Below are positions 1 through 5,302 of a DNA stretch of 5,302 nucleotides, piece by piece. This DNA is from JAPLJQ01 sp037143735 (GTDB taxonomy: Bacteria; Desulfobacterota; Syntrophia; Syntrophales; UBA2185), in contig JBAWYD010000144.1 of NCBI GenBank assembly GCA_037143735.1, positions 1 through 5,302 of the forward strand, written 5' to 3'. How positions within the stretch are numbered: the stretch's first letter is position 1; every line of letters starts with the position of its first letter. The position numbers were made by a program, and so were the translations under genes. Below the pieces are notes generated by a model. The model was not told the origin of the DNA and did no database searches. It was given only the letters and a program-made list of their open reading frames with translations.

Positions 1-1182
1 ATAATGTCGGCACTTCGCCTCATCGGCTTCGATTTTGATGACATGGCCGGCTAACAGATGGTTGATGCTGATCAAAAGGTCAATCGATTCGAGGAAGGCA
101 TGGGCCAGCAGTGGAAGAAACTCATTGATCTGCAGGGTCCCACGGCTGGCGACGTCGGAAATGATTGTATCATTGGCAAGTACTTTAATGCCTGTCTGAA
201 TGGTTGCCTCTGCAAGGACGGGGTTTACCTTTCCAGGCATGATGGAAGATCCCGCCTGAAGTTCGGGAAGTTTAATCTCGCCCAGAAAATTGAGCATCCT
301 TAAATCGTTAGCTATCTTGATCAGGTTCGTCGCATGGGCTTTGAAAATGGCGGAAACCTCAACAAAGGTGTCGGCGTTGGCCGTTTCGCCCATCATGTTT
401 TCACCACGGGCAAGGCCGAGGCCCGTCACCTCGCGGAGCTTTTCGATTACCAGGAAGATATAATCCCTCGGAGCGGCAATTCCTGTCCCGACGGCGGTCC
501 CGCCGAGATTGACGACCCTGAGACGCTCTTCACACTTAAATGTCCGCCAACGGTCTCTCGATACAGCCTCGGAAAATGCGGAAAACTCCGCTCCCAGGGT
601 GACGGGAACCGCTTCTTGAAGTTCCGTCCTGCCGACCTTGACGATTTTACCGAAATCTCTTTCCTTTTCCTGAAAAGCACCCTGGAGGTTGGCGATAGCC
701 TGGCTGAGCAATCGGAGGCCGTTGATGCCGGAAATTTTGATTGCCGTAGGATAGGTGTCGTTCGTTGACTGATGAAGATTGACATCGTTCAGTGGATGTA
801 CCAGTTTATAATTTCCCTTTTTACCTCCGAGGATTTCGATGGCCCTGTTTGCGATAACTTCATTCACATTCATGTTGGTTGAGGTGCCGGCGCCTCCCTG
901 CAGTGCATCGACGGGAAAATGCTCCGATAGGGTCCCGACTGCAATCTCAGCGCAGGCCATCATGATGGCCTGCGCTTTTTTCTCTTCAAGATACCCCGTT
1001 TCCAGGTTGGCCATGACGCAGGCCTTTTTTACCATCGCCATGGCCTTAATCAGGGAGGGATTGACCCGGTAACCGCTGATGGGAAAATTACGAATGGCCC
1101 GCTCCGTATGAATGCCCCAATAAACGTCCTCCGGTAATTCAAGAGATCCAAGCATGTCTTTTTCGATGCGATGTTTTTTCAT
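1..1182 (-). CDS. aspA: Aspartate ammonia-lyase (aspartase), 3'-truncated by window edge
   Basis: Probable aspartase, a cytoplasmic homotetrameric enzyme of the fumarase/aspartase superfamily that interconverts L-aspartate with fumarate plus ammonia. The frame is open from the ATG at 1182 to base 1, giving 394 codons with no stop. Family members are about 470 residues, so roughly 75-85 C-terminal residues lie beyond the left edge. Visible motifs are QGGAGTSTNMNVNE (95-108), HQSTNDTYPT (137-146), GRTELQEAVP (184-193) and the superfamily signature GSSIMPGKVNP (311-321), whose mobile loop carries the catalytic serine. The start RIEKDMLG aligns with RIEEDLLG of E. coli AspA, which supports this ATG. 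An in-frame TAA lies just upstream. The best Shine-Dalgarno (AAGAAGG, 1199-1205) is 16 nt away, unusually far. Oddities: Glu187 sits where fumarases have His and E. coli aspartase has Gln, and the usual SGPRxG loop before the signature is missing. Fumarase is less likely because of the aspartase-like N-terminus and GRT-x-LQ-x-AVP context. A related lyase of the superfamily cannot be excluded. Confidence 0.75.
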   Translation of the reverse strand, partial: MKKHRIEKDMLGSLELPEDVYWGIHTERAIRNFPISGYRVNPSLIKAMAMVKKACVMANLETGYLEEKKAQAIMMACAEIAVGTLSEHFPVDALQGGAGTSTNMNVNEVIANRAIEILGGKKGNYKLVHPLNDVNLHQSTNDTYPTAIKISGINGLRLLSQAIANLQGAFQEKERDFGKIVKVGRTELQEAVPVTLGAEFSAFSEAVSRDRWRTFKCEERLRVVNLGGTAVGTGIAAPRDYIFLVIEKLREVTGLGLARGENMMGETANADTFVEVSAIFKAHATNLIKIANDLRMLNFLGEIKLPELQAGSSIMPGKVNPVLAEATIQTGIKVLANDTIISDVASRGTLQINEFLPLLAHAFLESIDLLISINHLLAGHVIKIEADEAKCRHY

Positions 1183-1198
1183 GTCTTTAACTATGACG

Positions 1199-1205
1199 CC
1201 TTCTT
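1199..1205 (-). promoter_or_regulatory. Candidate Shine-Dalgarno of aspA, unusually distant
   Basis: AAGAAGG on the minus strand is the only good ribosome-binding match upstream of the lyase gene. It lies 16 nt before the ATG at 1182, against the usual 5-9 nt. The in-frame codons nearer to it are GTC, ATA and GTT, all poor starts, and homology supports the ATG. Either initiation is weak or the spacing is shortened by RNA folding. Confidence 0.35.
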
Positions 1206-1220
1206 AAAAAGTTTACAACG

Positions 1221-1245
1221 CTGTGACACGAGCACTATATCACAG
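1221..1245 (-). promoter_or_regulatory. Possible extended -10 promoter of aspA overlapped by an inverted repeat
   Basis: On the minus strand the sequence TGATATAGT (1234-1242) matches an extended -10 element (TGn followed by a 5/6 match to TATAAT). No good -35 lies 17 nt upstream. A start site near 1227 would give a leader of about 45 nt. The -10 lies inside an inverted repeat with arms CTGTGA (1221-1226) and TCACAG (1240-1245) separated by 13 bp, so a dimeric regulator bound there would cover the promoter. The arms resemble CRP half-sites, but CRP spacing is 6 bp, so I do not call a CRP site. This is pattern-based inference only. Confidence 0.3.
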
Positions 1246-1263
1246 AAAATGATCCGGTTGATT

Positions 1264-1302
1264 AAAAAAAAGAGGTTTGATCCGGTGAGATCAAACCTCT
1301 TT
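1264..1302 (-). terminator. Intrinsic terminator of the hydB-hydA unit
   Basis: A perfect 14-bp stem (AAAGAGGTTTGATC at 1269-1282, complement at 1289-1302) encloses a 6-nt loop. On the minus strand it is followed by a run of eight U (1264-1271, partly overlapping the stem base). It lies 36 nt past the hydA stop codon. The plus-strand side has only three T after the stem, so the terminator acts mainly on leftward transcription. It separates the hydrogenase unit from the downstream lyase gene, which therefore needs its own promoter. Confidence 0.9.
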
Positions 1303-1338
1303 AGCAATTAGTAAATCAGTGAATAAAATCCTTCAACG

Positions 1339-3135
1339 TCAGTGTGAACCTGAATCGTCACTCTCACAGCCGCCGAGCTTAACGTCTTTGTGGGGCAATT
1401 CCGTTCCTCTATCCACATAATGGGTATGGAGGAGTTTGTGAGATTTGTGTCCCAATGGCTCCTTCAGGAAGGTTTCATATATCTTCGTGATGGAGGGACT
1501 TTCATGGGACTGTCGATACTTCTGGACAGAACCATCGTCCACATAGAGCGCGCCGGAGCGAAGTGTTCGAATCTCATTCGTTGTCGGAATGGGAGATCCG
1601 CCGCCGGCAATGCACCCGCCGGGACAGCACATGATCTCAATGAATGCATAGGGAGATTTCCCGTCGCGGATCTGATCCAGCACCTTGCGGGCATTTCCCA
1701 GACCGTGCGCCACGGCCACTGATACGGGGCCGAGATCGCCGACCGTAAGGGTCGCGTCCTTGACGCCTTCGAGTCCACGGACAGGGGTTACATTCAGGTC
1801 AGGCAGATTGTTTCCCGTGACAACGGCATAAACGGTTCGAATAGCCGCTTCCATAACACCTCCGGTTGCGCCGAAGATGGTGGCTGCGCCGGTGTACTCA
1901 CCCATCGGGGCATCGTAATCCTCGTCGGGAAGATTGACAAAATCGATACCCGCTTCCTTGATCATCCTTGCCAGTTCCCGTGTCGTGAGAACATAATCCA
2001 CATCGCGGTAGCCGCTGCTGCACATTTCCGGTCTCTGGCATTCAAATTTCTTCGCCGTGCAGGGCATGATGGAAATGGAGACGATATCCTTGGGATCGAT
2101 CCCTGCAGATTCGGCATAGTAGGTCTTTGCCAGGGCGCCGAACATCATCTGAGGCGATTTGCAGGTGGAGAGGTGAGGTAGCAAATCGGGATAGAAGTGT
2201 TCACAGAACTTGATCCATCCCGGGCTGCAAGATGTAATCATGGGGAGTTTCCCTCCCTCCTTGACACGCTTCAACAGCTCATTCCCTTCTTCGATAATAG
2301 TCAGGTCAGCTGTGAAGTTCGTATCAAACACCTTGTCAAATCCGAGCCTGCGGAGTGCCGCAATCATTTTGCCCGTTACGAGAGAGCCCGGGGGCATTCC
2401 GAATTCTTCACCCAGATTGGCGCGGATGGCGGGCGCTTCCTGAACCACAACGTGTTTTGTGGGATCCTGAATGGCTTTCCAGACATTGTCAATGTCGTCT
2501 TTTTCATAAAGGGCACCGACGGGGCATGCCATGATGCACTGGCCGCAGGCGATGCAGTTTGTTTCCAGAAGGGGAAGGTCGAAGGCGGTAACCACCTTAA
2601 CGCTGCTTCCTCTGAATGACGGCGTTAAGACGCTTACGGTCTGGATCTGTTCGCATACGGCGACGCAGCGATGGCAGTGGATGCACTTTCTGCTGTCTCT
2701 GACGATGGAAGGGCTGGAGTCATCGATAACCCCTTCTTTCGGGAAAGATGGAATTTCGAATCTCACTTCTCTCACACCGGTCTGCTCCGCCACTTTCTGA
2801 AGCTCACAATTGCCGTTTCTGATACAGTGGTTGCATTCCGTCGGGTGATTCGCCAGAAGAAGCTCTACCACCATTTTTCTCGCCTTGCGGACCGCTTCCG
2901 TTGTTGTATGGACCACCATTCCTTCAGAGACGGGAAACACGCATGAAGCCACGTGGGTTCTCTGGCCTTCCACGTCGACCATGCAAACACGGCAGGCGCC
3001 GGGTGTATGACCGATTTCCGACCAGGCACAAAGGGTAGGGATCTTAATTTTAATTTTCTTTGCCGCTTCAAGTACGGTTGTACCCGGCTCCACAGCGACT
3101 TTTATATTATCAATAGTTACATTCACTAATGACAT
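1339..3135 (-). CDS. hydA: [FeFe]-hydrogenase catalytic subunit, HydA of NAD-linked/bifurcating type
   Basis: Catalytic subunit of a soluble [FeFe]-hydrogenase, reducing protons to H2 or oxidising H2. The complete 598-aa protein has these domains in order: a [2Fe-2S] ferredoxin domain (Cys36, 48, 51, 65); a His-Cys3 [4Fe-4S] site (His97, Cys101, 104, 110); two ferredoxin-type [4Fe-4S] clusters (Cys151/154/157/161 and Cys194/197/200/204); the H-cluster domain (about 215-520); and a small-subunit-like C-terminal segment (about 528-575). H-cluster motifs are TSCSPGW (301-307), MPCTAKKFE (357-365) and EIMCCPGGCIAGGG (500-513). Proton-path residues known from family members are present: Cys303, Glu283, Glu286, Ser323, Arg290. 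Oddities: Ser304 replaces the second Cys of canonical TSCCPxW, an H-cluster ligand in characterised enzymes, while Cys503 is an additional Cys next to ligand Cys504. The extra C-terminal [2Fe-2S] domain of Thermotoga HydA is absent. There is no twin-arginine signal, so it is cytoplasmic. The start is fixed by GGAGGAG 5 nt upstream. It lies downstream of the HydB-like gene, probably co-transcribed. Confidence 0.93.
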   Translation of the reverse strand: MSLVNVTIDNIKVAVEPGTTVLEAAKKIKIKIPTLCAWSEIGHTPGACRVCMVDVEGQRTHVASCVFPVSEGMVVHTTTEAVRKARKMVVELLLANHPTECNHCIRNGNCELQKVAEQTGVREVRFEIPSFPKEGVIDDSSPSIVRDSRKCIHCHRCVAVCEQIQTVSVLTPSFRGSSVKVVTAFDLPLLETNCIACGQCIMACPVGALYEKDDIDNVWKAIQDPTKHVVVQEAPAIRANLGEEFGMPPGSLVTGKMIAALRRLGFDKVFDTNFTADLTIIEEGNELLKRVKEGGKLPMITSCSPGWIKFCEHFYPDLLPHLSTCKSPQMMFGALAKTYYAESAGIDPKDIVSISIMPCTAKKFECQRPEMCSSGYRDVDYVLTTRELARMIKEAGIDFVNLPDEDYDAPMGEYTGAATIFGATGGVMEAAIRTVYAVVTGNNLPDLNVTPVRGLEGVKDATLTVGDLGPVSVAVAHGLGNARKVLDQIRDGKSPYAFIEIMCCPGGCIAGGGSPIPTTNEIRTLRSGALYVDDGSVQKYRQSHESPSITKIYETFLKEPLGHKSHKLLHTHYVDRGTELPHKDVKLGGCESDDSGSH

Positions 3136-3140
3136 AAATT

Positions 3141-3147
3141 CTCCTCC
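3141..3147 (-). promoter_or_regulatory. Strong Shine-Dalgarno of hydA
   Basis: GGAGGAG on the minus strand, 5 nt before the ATG at 3135, fixes the hydA start. It is a near-perfect anti-16S match, consistent with high translation of the catalytic subunit. Confidence 0.9.
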
Positions 3148-3172
3148 AATTGATTTAAATTCCTTTTTTGCA

Positions 3173-3200
3173 GGCAGGCAGATATATATATCTGCCTGCC
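3173..3200. repeat. Perfect 28-bp palindrome upstream of hydA
   Basis: The half GGCAGGCAGATATA is followed without a spacer by its exact reverse complement. The outer 8 bp of each arm are G/C-rich and the centre is alternating A/T. It lies in the hydB-hydA spacer, 37 bp before the hydA start codon. On the minus strand it is followed by an A-run rather than a U-run, so it is not an intrinsic terminator. It could be a DNA operator for a dimeric regulator, or an RNA hairpin that stabilises or processes the hydA mRNA. The sequence does not decide between these. Confidence 0.85.
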
Positions 3201-3223
3201 GTGACAGGACTTAAAATTTCAGA

Positions 3224-3254
3224 GGCCTACCCCGCCCGAAAAGCGGGGTAGGCC
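3224..3254 (-). terminator. GC-rich hairpin after hydB, possible attenuating terminator
   Basis: A perfect 12-bp stem (GGCCTACCCCGC at 3224-3235, complement at 3243-3254) with a 7-nt loop lies 35 bp after the hydB stop. On the minus strand the stem is followed by TCTGAAATTTT, a weak and displaced U-tract. Full termination is doubtful. Partial termination, or protection of the hydB mRNA 3' end, would both fit. Confidence 0.4.
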
Positions 3255-3266
3255 ATCGTATTTGGT

Positions 3267-3280
3267 TGAATCCTGATTCA
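3267..3280. repeat. Short inverted repeat just after hydB stop
   Basis: TGAATC and GATTCA are separated by 2 bp, 9 bp beyond the hydB stop codon. The loop is too short for a stable RNA hairpin, so if it has a role it would be as a protein-binding DNA site. At this length chance occurrence is plausible. Confidence 0.3.
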
Positions 3281-3289
3281 GTCGATGTA

Positions 3290-5302
3290 TCAGGAAATTT
3301 CCGCGTCGCACCTGAGACAGCGACACGCCTCGTGAATGGCGAGTTCCTTCAGATAGCCGAGTTCCACTTCCTTGAAGTTTCGCTTCCGGTCAGGCCCGTG
3401 CAGTTCAGGCATTTTCGCCTGGGGCTCTTCAACCGATTCTTCATCAACAATGAAGGGAATGTCGATCTTTTCCTCAAGGGGCGCTTCATAGGCGTCTTCG
3501 CCGTTGGCCTTCCTGATGGCGCTGTCAATATCGGCGGCAGCCTGGTGACCTGCTGCAATCGCTCCGATAACCGTATCCGGTCCCGTCAGCGCATCGCCGC
3601 CCGTGAAGAATTTCGGATTGGTCGTCTGGGATTTGGTTCCCGGTGCCAGTTCGAAGGTGTTCCACTTGTTAACGGCAACGCCGCTTTCTTTGGGCACGAA
3701 AGCCATGTCGGATGTCTGGCCGATAGCCGCGACAACGGCATCCACGCTGAGGGTGAATTCCGATCCCGCGATGGCGACAGGTTTCTTCCTTCCGCTTCGG
3801 TCAAAATCGCCGAGTTTCATTCTCTGACAGGCAATCCCGTTGACCTTGCCGTCTTTCCCTTCAATCTTCAAAGGTGCAACAAGGTATTCGATCTTGATGC
3901 CTTCTTCTTCGGCAGCGATGATTTCTTCCTCCGCAGCCGGCATGTCTTTTCTTTCACGCCGGTAGAGGATGGTGACATCGGCGCCAAGACGCGATGCTAC
4001 GCGGGCCGCATCGATGGCGGAGTTTCCGCCGCCGATAACGGCTACTTTTGAACCGAGGGCTTTCTTGCCGCTCGTCCAGGCTTCTTCTTCGTTATTGAAA
4101 TCTCTCAGGAATTCGACGCCGCCGAAAACGCCCTTCAGGCTTTCGCCCTCGACGCCCATGGGCTGGCTCTTCTGAGATCCGGGAGCCAGGAAGGTGTAAT
4201 CAAAGTCCTTGTTCAACTGATCGAAAGTAATGTCCTTGCCTACAGAGGTGTTGCATTTGATCTCCACGCCGACGGCTTCGATATTGTTTTTGATCTCGTC
4301 CGCCAGAATGTTTCTGGGAAGTCTGTAGGCGGGAATGGCCCAGCGAAGCATACCGCCCGGCTGAGACAGTGCTTCAAAGACCGTGACCTTGTACCCCCTG
4401 AGTGCCAGATCACGCGCTGCGGTCAGACCTGCCGGTCCCCCGCCGACAACGGCAATCTTTTCTTTCCTGGTTACAGGGGCCAATGCCTGTTTCTGTCTCG
4501 GCGCGTTATCCGTGATGAAGCGCTTCAGGAATTTAATGGCTACGGCTTCATCAAGATTGCCCCTGCGGCATTTTGCCTGACACTTGTGGTCGCAGACCCT
4601 TCCACATACGGATGGGAGGGGGTTGGTCTTCATCATGACCTTGTAGGCGTCCTCAAACCGTTCTGAACGGACAAGGGCGATGTAAGCAGGAATGTCCATG
4701 CCAGCGGGACAGGTATGCTGACAGGGTGACTTGAAGAGGGCGGAACAGACAACAGCGCTACAGCGCTTGTCTCTGATGTGCTCTTCGTACTCCTTCCTGA
4801 AGTAGCGGATGGTGCTGAGAACCGGGTTCGGGGCTGTCTGTCCGAGACCGCAGAGGGAGGCATTCTTTATAATGACAGCCATTTCCTCGAGGAGTTCAAT
4901 ATCCCCTTCCTTGCCCTTACCCTTGCAGATGTTCGTCAACAGCTCCAGCATCCTCTTGGTTCCCTCACGGCAGGGCGTACACTTTCCGCAGGATTCATCC
5001 TGAACGAACTCCATGAAGAAACGGGCCATGTCAACGGCACATTTGTCCTCATTTAGAACGATCATACCACCGGAACCCATGATGGCGCCAAGCTCCGCAA
5101 CGCGTTCAAAATCAATGGGAGCATTTAAATGTTCAGCGGGAATCATACCACCGGATGGACCGCCTAACTGTGCAGCCTTGAATTTCCTTCCTTTCGGGAT
5201 TCCGCCGCCGATTTCATACACAATCTGTCCGAGGGGGGTTCCCATGGGAACTTCGACAAGACCGACGTTGTTTACGTCGCCGGTCAGGGCGAACACCTTG
5301 GT
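3290..5302 (-). CDS. hydB: HydB/NuoF-like flavoprotein fused to GltD-like NAD(P)H oxidoreductase, 5'-truncated by window edge
   Basis: Diaphorase-type subunit of a soluble hydrogenase. The frame is open to the right edge; the first visible residues (TKVFALTG) lie inside the NuoF fold, so the GTG at 5296 is not the start. Roughly 300 N-terminal residues with the FMN/NADH site lie outside. Counting residues from base 5302, the visible part has: the SLBB region with NNVGLVEVPMGTPL (11-24); the NuoF [4Fe-4S] site SCGKCTPCREG (Cys105, 108, 111, with Cys151); a GltD-type Fe-S region (Cys181/186/194/198 and Cys233/237/241/245); an FAD-binding GGGPAG (287-292); a second dinucleotide fold GGGNSA (424-429), then YRRERKDMPA, typical of NADPH-binding GltD relatives; the FAD C-terminal motif TGGDALTGPDTVIGAI (567-582); and an acidic linker ending in CRCLRCD (660-666). 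The GltD module takes the place of the usual HydB C-terminal ferredoxin domain. There is no frameshift or stop between modules. The hydA gene follows 154 bp downstream. The NADP specificity is inferred. Confidence 0.85.
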   Translation of the reverse strand, partial: TKVFALTGDVNNVGLVEVPMGTPLGQIVYEIGGGIPKGRKFKAAQLGGPSGGMIPAEHLNAPIDFERVAELGAIMGSGGMIVLNEDKCAVDMARFFMEFVQDESCGKCTPCREGTKRMLELLTNICKGKGKEGDIELLEEMAVIIKNASLCGLGQTAPNPVLSTIRYFRKEYEEHIRDKRCSAVVCSALFKSPCQHTCPAGMDIPAYIALVRSERFEDAYKVMMKTNPLPSVCGRVCDHKCQAKCRRGNLDEAVAIKFLKRFITDNAPRQKQALAPVTRKEKIAVVGGGPAGLTAARDLALRGYKVTVFEALSQPGGMLRWAIPAYRLPRNILADEIKNNIEAVGVEIKCNTSVGKDITFDQLNKDFDYTFLAPGSQKSQPMGVEGESLKGVFGGVEFLRDFNNEEEAWTSGKKALGSKVAVIGGGNSAIDAARVASRLGADVTILYRRERKDMPAAEEEIIAAEEEGIKIEYLVAPLKIEGKDGKVNGIACQRMKLGDFDRSGRKKPVAIAGSEFTLSVDAVVAAIGQTSDMAFVPKESGVAVNKWNTFELAPGTKSQTTNPKFFTGGDALTGPDTVIGAIAAGHQAAADIDSAIRKANGEDAYEAPLEEKIDIPFIVDEESVEEPQAKMPELHGPDRKRNFKEVELGYLKELAIHEACRCLRCDAEIS

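Noticed and set aside
447..785. Minus-strand 112-codon frame within the lyase gene
   Set aside because: It is in a different frame from the lyase, whose motifs read without interruption across the same bases.
1250..1287. Nine-base direct repeat TGATCCGGT (1250-1258 and 1278-1286)
   Set aside because: The second copy is part of the terminator stem and loop. The repeat is short and only two copies are present, so I see no independent function.
1278..1294. FNR-like TTGAT...ATCAA pattern
   Set aside because: It is fully explained as part of the 14-bp terminator stem and lies upstream of no nearby plus-strand gene.
2671..2946. Plus-strand frames opposite the HydA ferredoxin domains
   Set aside because: They overlap the cysteine-rich hydrogenase domains in antisense and have no motif or ribosome-binding support.
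3266..4051. Long plus-strand open frame (261 codons) opposite the HydB-like gene
   Set aside because: It is antisense to a well-supported coding frame with clear Fe-S and FAD motifs, has no recognisable domain, and its composition is that of a shadow frame.
5294..5296. GTG as the start of the HydB-like gene
   Set aside because: The frame continues upstream to the window edge, and the residues TKVFALTG are internal to the NuoF fold. The true start is outside the window.
1..5302. CRISPR array, insertion sequence, tRNA or rRNA
   Set aside because: I see no spaced repeats, transposase motifs, terminal repeats or structural-RNA signatures in the window. Both intergenic gaps are about 155 bp and are described above.

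Overview
The window fits an anaerobic, H2-metabolising bacterium with moderate GC content. A syntrophic or fermentative deltaproteobacterium (Syntrophus/Smithella-like) is my best guess. That guess rests only on the gene types and the general look of the proteins, so it is tentative. All three genes are on the minus strand, so transcription runs from the right edge to the left. Two of them are cut by the window edges.

Right part (3290-5302): the 3' two-thirds of a large flavoprotein. It begins inside a NuoF/HydB-type NADH-binding subunit and continues, in the same reading frame, into a complete GltD-like Fe-S/FAD/NAD(P)H oxidoreductase module. A 154-bp spacer with three inverted repeats follows. 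Next comes a complete [FeFe]-hydrogenase catalytic subunit (1339-3135, 598 aa). It has the electron-input domains of the bifurcating (NAD-linked, HydA) type and an H-cluster domain with atypical cysteine placement. A strong intrinsic terminator (1264-1302) ends this hydB-hydA unit.

Left part (1-1182): a separate transcription unit encoding the N-terminal 394 residues of an aspartase-type ammonia-lyase. It reads through the left window edge without a stop. A possible extended -10 promoter overlapped by an inverted repeat lies between the terminator and this gene.

Working model (inference): HydB and HydA, probably with a NuoE/HydC-like subunit encoded beyond the right edge, form a soluble hydrogenase that exchanges electrons between H2, NAD(H) and possibly ferredoxin. 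The fused GltD module would add a second flavin and a likely NADP(H) site. The most interesting points are that fusion, the Cys-to-Ser change in the first H-cluster motif paired with an extra Cys in the third, and the inverted repeats between the two hydrogenase genes. The aspartase looks functionally unrelated and departs from the classical enzyme at two active-site-region positions.
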